Of a stretch of 64,000 nt of DNA, positions 1-13,025 are shown in pieces (the stretch's first letter is position 1; the number at the start of each line of letters is the position of its first letter). Both the position numbers and the translations under genes were made by a program. The DNA is from Monocercomonoides exilis (taxonomy: Eukaryota; Preaxostyla; Oxymonadida; Polymastigidae): the NCBI GenBank assembly GCA_001643675.2, contig LSRY02000034.1, forward strand, positions 1-64,000. Direction: 5' to 3'. The notes beneath the pieces are model-generated. The model ran no database searches. It was not told the origin of the DNA and saw only the letters and a list, made by a program, of their open reading frames with translations.

Positions 1-2154
1 ATGATTTCAAAACCAATCACCAAACATGAAAAGAATCAAGCGAAGAATAACAAAAAAACAGTGTGAAAAAGAAAAACACAACAACAAATATGTTGAAAAA
101 GGAAATGGATTTTCAAGCTTCTTTTCTTGATGCATAAATATGTCATTTCCTTCAATAAAATGGCAACACCAACAAATTGCAGTGAATCAATCAAAATTTG
201 TCCCATTTGTTTGAAAACTCCATTGATGCAGTAATTTTGTTGATTTGTCTCATTCATTATATATTTTATAAAAATCAATCCATCAAACAGGTATTTTTTA
301 TTTATTGTAAATTAACCAAAAAGTTTATCCACAGTGCAGTTAATTTTGAAGAAAATGATTGAAGTGCTATGTTTTTGTCTCAGACGTTCTTCGAAAAGAA
401 AAAAAAAATAAACAAGAAAATCATCGTCAAAAAACAAAGAGTGGAAAATTTTCAGTTATTTCTTCAAAGAGGTATTTTCGTCTTTTTTGAAAATAAAAAG
501 ATTTTGTCGAAGTCCAGCTTTTATTAAAAAATCACAAATAATTTATAAAAATATTTTTTTATTGTTTGAATCGGTTTGAATAAAAAAATAAATTAGAACA
601 AGGGCCCCAATGAAAAAAGAAGACAAATAAAAGTACTACACATATTGGTGATTGCCCTCAAACAGTTGAGATCGAAGTTCAACTGCACTTCCCTGTTGTG
701 GGCGCGGAAGCAAAATGTGGTGTTTTTTTGAATGTTTCCATTGACAAATGCTGCCATTGGAAGAACATTTTTCAGCCAATTAATGCTATGACATTATAAC
801 AAACACATTGACTGTTGAGGAAGATGTTCTTATCCCATTGAAAACGCTTTGTCAAATTGTCTCTTCAGTTGAAGAAATGGAATAACAAAATTTTGCCAAT
901 GTTTTTTCCCTCAGAAGCGATAAAAGAAATTGGAACAAAAATCAATATCATTGGGAACCATCACAAATCCTTAATATTTCAATCCATATTTTTTGTGTGT
1001 GCTAATTTTGCTTGGTCATGAGTATTTGTTCCATGGTGTTAGCGATGCAACTCCCACAAAATCAACAAACGCAGCAATCATTCACCTTCATCTGGCATTC
1101 CAACGCTCAGTGGCCTTTGACAAGAATCTCATGCAGACAAACACAATCAACCACAGATTCAACAACTCACAATTTTGTGTGTATGTGTGTGTGTGCAATG
1201 GCACAAACAACAAGATGTTTTCCTGCTCTGGAAAAAGAATATCCTCTCTCAGCTGGGAAAAGAAGAAGAAGAAATGCCAATAAGAGCATTTCTTTCTTTC
1301 TCATGTTAATTCGATTGCATTCTTGATTGGAGCTGCATTTGAAGCAGTTGGATGACTGATGATGGCCATTCATCAGGAGGAGACAAGATGCAGAAAATAT
1401 CTTTCCCAACTTTTGTGGGAATGTGTTGAGCCTTGCCTGGCTACTCAGAAACAGACTTGGCTGACAGCACCGAAACAGCAGCACGACAGCTCTCCGGCAA
1501 ATACATCCAAGTCTTTTACCCTCCCTGTGCTTCTTTCGTGGTCAATGGGCACTCCAGACACCAAGCACCACAAAATCATGAATGACTTCGGATGCTTTTA
1601 CAGATGCTGAATATCGAGTTTTCTTCTTGTTTTTCTTTGAAAAGGAAAAAAAGAGAAATGAAACAGCAGCAACTGGGCAGTACTTGTCCCATCCTGCAAA
1701 TGCTTCATATTGTGAAGATGGATACAACCATACAAAAATACACATAAAATAAATAAAATTATTCCAACAACAACTGAAAATGGAATATGAAATGTTTTGT
1801 CTGAAGCGATGCTGTGCTGATCAGAGTTCGGCCATGTGGGCATTGCCGCTTTTCCCAGCATGCACCATGCAGCATGCACCTGGCCAAGCATCCACAACAC
1901 AATGGGCAACAACCAATCATTGCTCCCACGGGTTCAGAGAAGCCTTCTGGCTTCACTCGTCCTCCAATGGCCATTGTGTTGTCTGCACCAGGGTTTCTTT
2001 TTTCTTTTCATTTTTCTGTTCAAAACCAACTCTGTTTCTGTGCTGTTCAAAAATGTTGAACACATTCAAAGTTTTCCAATGAATGCTCCAACTTCCCTTG
2101 TCTGATTTTTTATTTCATTATTCTGCTCTGCTCTGTTCTGCTCTGCTCTCCTCA
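1..2154. other. Unresolved left-edge region downstream of the giant gene
   Basis: I see no convincing gene. Positions 1-600 are plainly AT-rich. From about 650 to 2150 base composition rises towards that of the neighbouring giant surface gene. Only short open stretches occur in any frame, with no start, splice pattern or domain I recognise. A hydrophobic stretch reads on the minus strand near 1740-1800, but it is broken on both sides and could be chance. The composition suggests worn-out coding sequence, perhaps another member of the surface family, but no family-specific motif could be found to prove it. Confidence 0.3.
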
Positions 2155-2329
2155 TCATTTGCCATTCGCCTCATCCTTCACTTCCTCTTGCTTCTTCATG
2201 TCTCTGGATCTGTTGCCAATGTCTGTCATGCTGGTCATGCTGGCTCCGCTGGCCATGATGGCCATGCTGGTGCTGCAGGCCTCCTCCGACTCCTCTTCGT
2301 ACCCGATCGCATCTGTCATCGTGAGCACT

Positions 2330-3020
2330 GCTGCACCCGGAGGAAACAGCTTGATCAGCTCCCGCTTCACATCTCCCAGCGTCATCCGATCCTCTGCCTC
2401 ATAACGCAGGCACCCACCCACAACCCCTCTCACGCGACCCCTTCGCAACACCCATCCCCACCTTCTCTCCTCGCACAATCATGCTCCCTGCTGCCTCTCC
2501 CGAATACTCCCCAAACGGGATCTGCAGCGTCACACACTCCACACCATCATCCCAACAGAAAACACAACCGTCTTTTCGTCGCATGCTTCGTTGTTCCATT
2601 CAGCAGCTCTGGCGCCTTCCACCTCATGCACTCCTTCCTGTTGTCTTCCTCATCCTCAAATGCCGATGAGGGCAGAGAGTCTCTGTCATCATCATCATCA
2701 CTTGTTGATGTGACAACAGTTGATGAAGAGATGGAGGATGAATCAGAATCTGAAGAAGAGCAGTCCGAGTGCATCGCAATGCAGATGACCATATGTTCTG
2801 AGAACAACACAATGTGGGGACTCAGATTGGTAAGAGATTGAAGTGGATTGTTCATTTCATCAAACGAGTGGAGTGCAAGATTGGCCACCCAGAACAGGAT
2901 CTGAGCAGCCGTCACCTCCCTCTCCTGGAGAGTTCCGATTGCCATCTCTTTCTTCTCATTCTTTCCATGAAGAAGCATGAACAGCGAATCCCTCAAGTCG
3001 ACAATCAGCTTCTCATGGGG
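2330..3020 (-). other. Cytoplasmic pseudokinase-like region of the giant gene
   Basis: C-terminal to the membrane span the sequence follows a protein-kinase C-lobe: LRDSLFMLLHG, then LSPHIVLF, RWKAPELL (APE-like), FSVGMMVW (helix F) and IPFGEY. An 'R-M-T' segment near 2400 corresponds to the usual 'RPT' before helix I. The Gly-rich loop, the ATP-binding Lys, HRD and DFG are all missing. LSPHIVLF sits where HRDLKPxN would be. A Ser/Asp-rich run (about 2650-2770) replaces the activation-loop start. It probably binds partners rather than phosphorylating, if it is made at all. The C-lobe itself crosses three or four frames. Confidence 0.6.
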
Positions 3021-5159
3021 AGACGAGCAGGCCATTGCATCCACCAGATTCGACATCGACGATGTGGTTGGGTACAGACTTTCCGATCGAACAAATGTGG
3101 ATTCTGTGTCTGATGTGTCTGTGGTAGAAGTGGATGAAATGGATGGTGATGGTGTTCGCTTTCTCGATATATCATCTTCTTCCTCATCAACCTTCTCCAG
3201 CATCCATTGAGGGATCTTGTCTGAGTCTCTTCCCAAAATGTATTCTGTTGATCCACTCTCGCTCAATAAATGTTCTGATGACTCAGAATGCCCCAAGCTT
3301 TTCTCATATACCCTCTTCTTGATCCTTTCATCGTTCTTCTTCTCAGCCTCCCTCTCGGCTCTCCTCCACTGCTCCTCAGGAGACATCTCCATCGTCACCA
3401 TCTCAAACGCCTTCGGATCCTTTCTGATGTTATCGTTCACAATCTCTCTCAAGTCTTCTGCTTCATTCTTCACATTCCTCCATCTGACTATTGAAATTAC
3501 TGCAATAATAAGAATGACAAACAGAACAATTCCCATAACAATCACAATAATTGGCCAAAATGATTTTCCATCTTTTCCTCCTTCAACAGTCCTTTCGTCT
3601 CCGTTTCCTTTCGGCTCGCTTCTGTTCTGCAAAATGAATGCCTCTGTGTGCGACGGCGCAGACATGTTCCCAAACAGAATGCTCACCCTCACCTCTGCCT
3701 CCTCTCCTCCCCATCCCACCTTCTCCATTTCTGCCCAGCGCCTCACCTCCCTTTCGCTCTCGAAATCCCCTTCCTCAAACATGTGCTTCTCCACAAACTC
3801 CACATCCCCCACAACCCCTACCACCTCAAACCCCATGGAGCACGGCAGCAGCACCCGTCCCTTGAACCTCAGCTTCACCATGCCTCCCACATCCTCTGTC
3901 TCCTCTGTTTCCACCTCGCTCAGATGCGGGATGAAGAATGCCGACTTCCTTTCCGAGGCAAGCCCTCCCATCTGGCACCCCTCTTCCACCATCCACAGCG
4001 AGTCATCTTCCTTCCACCCATCTCCTCCTTTCAGACTCACCACATCCACTCTCCCACCTTCTGTGCACACCACATTCCGCCGAGCTGACACATATTTCGC
4101 AGAACTCCCCTTATTGTTCCAAAACTCCCTCTTTCGATCGTTGCACTTCCCCTGCAACAGACAGTGCCCCAGCCTCTGAGTTGCAGATTGTCGAATCCTT
4201 CACCACAACTGTGCTGTTGACCCCACAAATCTGCGATCCGTTCCACCAGCAGACCTCCTCCCCTTGCTCAAGAGGATTCCCTGTGTTTCGTTGCTCCAAC
4301 CCCATCAACAACACAACTCGAGCACACAATGTTTGTGCATGATACAAATGACATCACTGTTCCAATATTTGAAGTCGATGAAGAAACTTCCGAAACAAAT
4401 GATGATGATGAGCATGAATCGAACAAGCAGTTGTCCACACAGATGCAATTGTTGCTGTATGATATGGACAGAATGCTCGGCTTGTGGGCAGCACTGGAAA
4501 TGTTGCTGAACGATGAGAAAAGGACCGAGAAGTTGTGAGCTGCATCATTGCTCTGCTCACCTTGTATTTGTCCTTGCCCTTGCCCTTGCACCTGGCTGTC
4601 CATCACCATCATGCATCCACTTCTCAGTCGCACATGCGATGCCGAATAATTGAACAGCATCATCGAAACATCGTCTGCCACGCTTATCCCATCTGCCTCG
4701 ATGTCTGTGTTTTGCACAGCAAGATGCGACACATTCAGCGAGCTGTTCCGGCATGCAATCAGCTTTTGCGCCCTCGTGTTTCTTATCTTGCATTGATCAA
4801 AAGTGCATCTCGTATTTTCGCACTCCATCAAAGTCATGCATCTCCCTCTGAGATACCACTGCTCGACTCAAAACTGCACAACACCAAAGACACAGTCCCC
4901 ATCCCTATCCGCATCAGGGTTTCGTGTGCCGACGGGAATGGCACGGGATACGAAAACAGGATGAGCTTCACCCCACTCTCCCATCGATGCTGAGCACATG
5001 CTCGCGCGTTTGCGTTGCGATGCTGTCAAATGATATCGTCGAATGCGTCTCCCACCTGGACTTCAGCTCCACATCCCTCAGGTCGCATTCCCCACCTGCT
5101 GCACTTTCTTCGTCCACAACAGCCGTCAAGAACATGCCCCTGACAAGTGGCCCAGCCCA

Positions 5160-8100
5160 TAGTCCAGCGAACGGCATGGCAGCTCTGCTGCGCCACACTG
5201 CCTTGTGTTTGCCCCTTTGCCGCTGCTCGACGACACAACCACAGTCGAAGAGTAGTGCACAGTAATCAGCGACACCAAATCCACCGGGCTCGTGCTCACT
5301 GTGTCGATCCCGTAGATCGCGTTGATCCGGTTGTACACCCCTTCCTGCACATCCATCTTGAACTGGCTCTCGTTGATCTGCTTGTCGATCCGATAGCACT
5401 CGATAAACACATCGTTCCCCACATGTGCTGCATTGCCCTTGAACACCACCCGCGAAAACAAAAACGGAAGATCCCCGTGGTTCTTCGTTCTGATGCACAC
5501 GCCACCGCCCCTCCCGCTGTCCAGGCTGCAGCTGCACTGAAGCAGCGTGCTGTCCCTTATCGTCAGCCTCCCTTCTTCGTTCAGCCCAAACAGCACTGCC
5601 CCTCCGTTTTGCGAGCCGCTTGCTTTGCACAGCTCAAACACACTTTCATACACCTCCACACTCCACACCCCTGCCCTCCACACCACACCACACTGCTTTT
5701 CTCTCCCTCTGCCCCCACCGACGACACTTTCGATCCGTTCACTCTCACCCCTATCTTGCTGTTCATGCTGACTCCTGCTCCTGCCCCATCAACCGCGCTG
5801 AGCACACACCCACTTTGCATCCCAATCGAGTTCACAACTACATTCTCCAGAACACAATCACACCCACCGCCAACCTGCACAACACACCCTTCGAACTTCA
5901 CTTCGCACACCTCGAGCCCTGCCACATTCAGTGTCCCTCTCGCATCGCCACATAGTTGAACCGGCTCTTGTGCTGGCCTTCTCCCGCGCTCGCCGAAGTC
6001 ATCTTGCATCTGCGAATCCAAAGGCTGCCTTGCTCGTTCACAACCACATTTGCTTCCCTTTCCTCGCCCATCTTCTGCACACTCATGCATATTCCATCAA
6101 ACACCAGCTCTCCCTTGTTGCACATGACACCATCCCGCTCGCTGTCTCCCTCCATGTCGAATACCATGTTGCATGCTGCATCTTCCCCTGCCGCGCTGCC
6201 CTCGCATTCGACACTGCAGTTCGTCAGATCAAATCCATCTGCAATCCTCAGCTCTCCCTGCACCCTCACCGATCTCATTTTCGTCTCCTTCTCCAACTTC
6301 TGCATCCCCATCCAGAATGTGCTGCACGGCTCTGCTGCACTCCCACACCGCATCACATCGTATCCCCCAACTGACGAGATGTGCATCACTGTGCTCATGT
6401 ACTCCCTCACAAACCGATACAGATCCGTCTCCCCAAACACCCCATCCCTCCCCACAAAGTCATTCCCTTCTTCTTCCCCTCTGCTGCTCTTAAACCCGAA
6501 CGTTGCTCTCGTTATCGAGCTGTTCAGGTCTCTTGCAACAACAAACGCATTCACACCCATGTGTGCAGCATTCAGGGACACTTCAACATCTGTGAACAAA
6601 AACGGCTCATCCTCCTCCGATTCGCTTCCATCCACAAACAGCCCACCCCTTTTCCTTCCTCCGCTGAGCAGCTGCAACTGCTCATCTTGCACTCGCTCAT
6701 CACAAGTCTCCAGTCTCCTTTCAGAACCGCATGCACAGCCCCTCCTTCCTTGCTCTCGCTGCACTTGATCTCCTTTATTGTGCACTTCAACATTGCCGTG
6801 TCGCCACACGAAACAATCGGCGGTGCTGCTCCGGTCACGCGCTCCATTGTGCAGTTGCTCATCGTCATGTGCCCGCCGTTCACTGTGATCAACGAAAACG
6901 ATATGCACTTTGCATGCTCTGCAGAAAACGAGCAATGACTGATGTTCAATGCGCCAGATGGTGCCGCGCAGCATATCAGTGTTCTGTGGGGCTCACTTAG
7001 CGATTGTGGCACACACAAGTGCAACAGGCTCAGAACAGTTTTGCTGCTTGTCCCCAGGACCCATTCCACCTGGCCGTCTGCCCACTGCTCCGAAAACGAT
7101 AAGGCAGCCTCCACTTCTGCGCTGGCTGATTCCACTGTCATCGCCGAAACATCAAACTCGCCTGCAATCTCGCACCCGTTCTCAACAACCATCTTCCGCT
7201 CTTCATAATCTGCTCCCAAGTTCCGATACCCTTGCCAGAACGAAAAACACGGATGCTGCTCCCCTCCGCACCCAATCATGTCGTATCCTGCATTCGACAC
7301 AGCAACCACACAGCCATCGTATCTGACCAGAAACAGCTCCAGCGTGATCAGCTCAAATGTGCTGTCTGCCCCAACATATCCGTTCCCATCATCTTCCGCT
7401 GAGCCCCACCTCAACACCATTCGGTCTGCTGTGACACTCTCGTTCAGGCTCAAGCACTCCACAAACACATTTCTCCCAAAGCATGCATCGTTTCCCTCAA
7501 AACTGACATCCCGCACCAGATACTTCTGCACCCGCCCGCTCCTCATGTCCATCAACATCCCACCCCCTTTTCCTTCTCCTTCCTTTGTGCATCGGCATCC
7601 GCTCATTTCCGTCTCTTCAACACAAAACTCCATGTCCCCTCCTATCTTTCCGCTCACACATGCACCATCCGACATCGACGAGCAATCTGTGAATGTGCAG
7701 TTTGATATCGTTGCATTCCCAATCCCGCTCCAAATTGTCGCAACATGCCCGCTCTCAAAATCGCATTCGGCAATGCTCACATTCAACATCTCCACAATCC
7801 TTCCTTCCTTCCCAGCAATCATCCCATTCCCTCTCCCACACACCCCACTCGCACAGCTGTCCTCCATCTTCAGCGACCCTCCACACACCAAAAACAATTC
7901 CCCTTCTCCAATCACATCCATCTTCCCGATGTTCACCCTGCTCATATCCAGCTCTCCCCCATGTATCGACGCGATCCTCCACCCGCCTCCCTGCCCTGCT
8001 GCGCTCTCATCCACAATCGCGCTGTCAATCACCACAGCCATCCCACACCTCAGCTCCACCAATTCTGCCTCTGCCAGCCCTTCCCCAAGGGCAACAACAA

Positions 8101-11100
8101 CATTCGACAGCATCAGTGTTGTTCGTGCCACACCCTCTGTCACCTCCAGGTGCGCCCCGCTCCCAACGCTCATCTTCCCCTTCTCGCTGTTCCCTCGGAT
8201 CGTCAGCGGCTCGCTCCCTCTGTTCACTGTCCCGTTCAGCGGCGCCTCCTTCTTGATGTGGATGATCGACTGCGCTGCTTCCATCTGCCCAAGCCCCGTT
8301 TCGACACTGCTGCACGGCGTGTCCTCGAACCCGCATTCGCTTTCGCTCCACCCGTCCTTGTTCACAAACACAATTTCTGCAACACTCGCAAACAAGTACT
8401 CAAACAGGCTTGTGCTCACATATTCGTGAGGCTCCTTGTCCACCACCCACAGCCGCTTCTGCTCCTCGCTGCTCTCCTCGCTCGACGCCGTCCCGCTCCA
8501 GTATATCGCATTCATCATCAGCCGCGGCTTTTCGCACACCACATACACATCCCGCCCTTGGTACGCACTGTTCTCGCTGAACTCCAAATCCTTCATCGAG
8601 TACACCGCCTCCAGCCCTCCAAACCACAAATACACCCCTCCCCCAACTCCGCTCGCTCCCGGCGTCTTGCACCACCCCACCTTGTTCTTCTCAAAAATCA
8701 TCGTGCTCCTTCCGCTTGTCTTCACCCACACCCCGCCTCCCTTCGACCCGCTTTCCTCGCAGCTGCTGTTCCAGAACGTGCAGTTCCGCATTCTCCTTGT
8801 CTCCCCTTCCCCAACCATGCACACCACAACCCCGCCATTCCCCTCGTCCTCTGCAGCTCCTCAACCGTCACATTCCACACCTCAACCAGCGTCCCTCCAC
8901 TTATCTTCAGCCCACTGCTGTCCTCCTGCATACACCCGCTCATTCTCCAGTGCTTCAGCTCCACCTTCTTTGTGTGCTTTATCTCCACCAGGCTGCCTCC
9001 TCCTCCTTCTTCTTCGTTTTTCGATCCATATATCTCCAGCCCCTCCATCACCCCTGCACACTCATCTCCGTCAATCACCACAAGCGGCTCTCTTGTGGTC
9101 ACCGAACTCATGCTCAGCCCGCTGATGCTCAGTGTGCCCCCAACACATCTGATCAGCTGTGCATCCAGCACTGCATCTGCTGTTTTCATCCGAACCGAGC
9201 AGCTGCATATTGTCAGCGAAGACCCCGCACACACAAACACACATTTGTGGCCACCTGTGTTGGGCGTCCCTTCGTGTTCCGCTCTTTCTGCTGCAACATC
9301 GGTGTGCTGATTCAGCCCCGCACTCGAGCAACGGGCACCTGAAGAACTCACCGAGAAGTGTATTCGCGAGAATGATATGGTGCTGCTCGTCTCGACCAAC
9401 CACCCCTCTGCCCCAATCCCAGATGTGTCTATCTGGATGGCCTCTTCCGCCACAGCTGCTTCAAACTCGATGCTCCGCTCAGCCAGCGTGAGCTTGCTGT
9501 TGAAGACAAACGTGGGCATCAGCCTCACCGATGCCTGTGCTGCCCCAAACCTCAGCGCGCACCCATACCCGATTGTCGAGCATGGATACACCTCCAGCCC
9601 GCACATCCGATAATCCACTCCGCTCTCTCCCCCAACATGCACACTTCCTCTGAACTCCACCACAAACACAGCCAGCGGCACAAAAGCGCTCACCTCCCCT
9701 CCCTCCCCCACCTCCTCCCCTTCCAGTTCCCTGAACGTGGCCTTCGTCTCTCGGTCAAACTCAAACTGCATCGACTCGTCTGTTATCAGCCGCGACAGAT
9801 TCTCTCCCCGGACAAACACATTGTCCCCGCCTTTCGATGCGTGGTTTGCCTTTTCGTTCACCCCAAACACAACATCGGCAACAACAAACGACGACAGGTT
9901 CCCCTTGCTGACCAGCGCCACCCCGCCTCCATATCCCCCAATCTCATTCCCATCCCTTGCACAGCACCCTTCGAACAATGTCTTCATCCCCACTTTCCCC
10001 ACTTTCCCAACTTGCACACAGCCGTCTCCCTCCATTTCCACATGAATTCCTCCGCCATTCCCACGCTCTGTCCAGCACCCCACCACCTGCACATCAAACA
10101 TCTCCAGGGCACAGCCCCCGACACCACTCCTCGCACACAGCATCCGTTCCCCTTTGTTGTTGTCACCTCGCTCATCGTGCAATTCCTCACAACCATGTTT
10201 TTCCCCCCACGGTCACATATCCCGCACCCCTCTGAAAGAGACAGCCCCGACATCGTCGTGTTGCTCACTTCACACACACCCTGTGCATCACACAAAATCA
10301 GCCCATCAGCATGTGCCTTGCCCACCCCACTGAACAGACACTGCTCAATCGTCCCACATCCTGAATCCTCAACAACAACAACTGGCACCGATGCTGCGGC
10401 AATGGCTGTGAGCTCGAACTCCTCCAGCACCAGCCGGCCACCCGAGACGCGCAGGAACGTGTGCTTCAGCTCTCTGCTCTGCTCGCTGCTCCCGCCACTG
10501 CAGACACCCACCGAGCACAACCGGATGTTGATCTCCCCACCCGTCGTGTGGATCAGCGCATCCTTCGCCTTTTTCTGCGCTGGAGCCACAAACACCACTT
10601 TTTCGATTGTCACTTGTGCGCTGCTCTCCACAGTGCCCTCTGCCCCAGTACCCTCGCTCTGCATCATTTCCACCTCACTGCCCATTCCCATTCCTCGTAT
10701 TCTGTATTCTCCTTCTTCCAGAACCATCTCTCCTTTCACACATGAAGGCGATGTCACCACGCAATTCACACCTGCTCCTCTGCCCCACAGCCCCACCCCA
10801 TAGTCCACTGACTGGCACTCAAACCCTTCATACCCACATCGGCCAAAGTCCCTGCTCCTCTCGCCCCCCACCCGTATTTCCTCTGGGGCATCCCGCAAGT
10901 ACAGAACAACCGGAACCACCCATGTCTCGTCCCCGTCTTCATAACCCCCAATCTCTTCTGTGTTCTCATACGATTCCACAAAACCAAACTTTGCTCTTTC
11001 AATCTCCCGCGAAAAGTCTTCCCCACACACAAACACATTCCTTCCCCCAACACTCGCCTGGCACCCGCTGAACCTCAGTCTCTCCAGCTTGAAGTCTCCA

Positions 11101-13025
11101 TCCGACCCTTCCATTCTCATCATCAACCCTCCTCCATGCCCTCCTGCCCCGTCCTTCCTCTGTGCACTGCACCCCTCAAAACCCACACTCTCGCTCTTCC
11201 CCACCTCCACACGCCCCCCGCCTTCCATCACCACCATCATCCCTCCCCCATCCCCTTTCTCACACACCCCTTCCAACACGCTCCCATCCACTGTCAGCCT
11301 GCACCCATCCTTCACAACTGCTTCCATCACTGCCCCGCACCCTTCCCTCACACACACCCCGCTCGCATTCATCTTCTTCACCTTCATCTTCTTCGCCCCT
11401 TTGCTCACAATCACCCCCTTTCTGCTCCCTGCCCCACCCGTCACATTCAGCCCCACAATCGTCCCTTCCGCTGTCTCCCCACTCACCTCCACAAACCCTC
11501 GCTCTGTGAACCCCAGCCCATCCAGCACCACATTCGTCACTGTCACACCCCCTCCACTCACACAGAACACCCCATACCCCACCTTCTCCACTGACCCATC
11601 TCCACACACTCTGCACTCATCCACCGACAGATCTCCACTCCCCTCCACATGGAACACACACCACTCATCCCCCTTCAGCCCCTCTTCCATCACCAGCTCC
11701 ACCATCGCCACCACTCCTGTCCCACTCACTTCAACCATCCCATTGCCCCCGCTCCCGTCCCCTTTCATCACCATCCCACACTCCTCACCATCCACTCCCC
11801 CAATCATCAGCTCCTCCCCTGGCACAACCCTCACGCTCTCAACAAAGTCGTATCGCCCTTTCACCCTCACATCCCACCTGCTCTTCGCCTGCCTCTTCGA
11901 GTATCCCACACTCAGGCACTCATACTCGTAAAACCCACACGCCGGCACATCATGCCCATTGTTCCCCACACTCACCTTCCCCTCTCGCTCCTTCAGATAA
12001 TACACCAGCGGGATCACCACCGACCCCCACCTCGTGTCAACCCCTTCTGCACACTCCTCACCAAACGGATTCGCCACACTGAAGAATCCAAATCGCTCTC
12101 GCATCACACACTCCCCCAGCAACGGCGACACCACAAACACATCTTTTCCATGTGCTGCTTCATTCCCCACAAACTCCACATTCTTGAACCCATATTCTGC
12201 CTTCACGCCTGCCACACACGTGTGGATCCCTCCCCCTCGCCCTGTGCCTGCATCTGTGCCAGTGTTTGCGCACTCACTCCCATCTCTCTGCTCGGCATCT
12301 GGTCAGCCTTGTTGGTGCTTCTCCCTCCCCAACCACAAGTCTGCTCCCTTCCTCCACCTCCACACTCATCCAGCCTCCATTCCCACACATGGCGCTGCAG
12401 TCTTCCACCACAACCCCCGACACAGCCATTTTCCCATTCCCAGACAGCACCCCTTCCACCACCGCCCCGCTCCCTGACACCCTCCCCATCGACGTCATGT
12501 TCACCTCCTCCATCCTCATCTGCCTCGCACGGTTCACCCACACTGCGCATTTCCCGTCCATCTGCAGATCTCTCATCGAGCTGTTCCTCAGCACCGCCTC
12601 CCCCTCCAAGATCTCCATCACACACTCCTTCACCACTCTTCCTGCCACACCCCCACTGATCTCGCATCCACTCACTTCCAGCTGCCCACTGGCCCCGCTC
12701 ACACAGCACACTCCACTGCTCGACCCCTCTGCCCCATCATCCACAATCGCCAGATCCAGCAGCCCCAGCCACCCATTCCCAACCCAGAACAGCCACCCTC
12801 CGCAGTCCCTCGTGTGCACCACTCCTTTCCTCTCTGCTGGCACACTCCCAATCCTCAGCCTCTTCCCTTCGATCCTCACCCCCTCCTCATAATACTCCCC
12901 TTCTTCAACAGACACATTCCCCACTGTCTCGCCGTCTCCTCTCACCACCCCAACCGTGAACCCTATTGTCCTGCACTTCGCATATGACCCTTCATCCCTC
13001 CCGTGCCCACATGTCACATGGTCTG
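5160..13025 (-). repeat. Eight-module tandem array inside the giant surface gene
   Basis: A short signature, Cys-Gly followed five to ten residues later by Cys and a Ser/Thr-rich stretch, marks each module. Examples are ACGFYEYECLS, RCGYEGFECQS, MCGLEVYPCST, ECGFEDTPCSS and QCGAAELPCRS. I find it near 13.0, 11.94, 10.82, 9.59, 8.32, 7.25, 6.33 and 5.19 kb, a spacing of about 0.9-1.3 kb. Each module also carries a 'GGG(I/V)' strand turn and a 'G(K/R)(D/N)VFV' motif. This regular spacing suggests growth by internal duplication. Confidence 0.7.

Noticed and set aside
3217-12892. Many long plus-strand ORFs (for example 3217-4179, 7278-8429, 9637-10803, 11649-12659)
   Set aside because: They are rich in Pro, His, Ser and Thr and mirror the minus-strand surface gene. 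The minus strand carries the signal peptide, repeat modules, membrane span and kinase-like tail, so these are antisense shadows.
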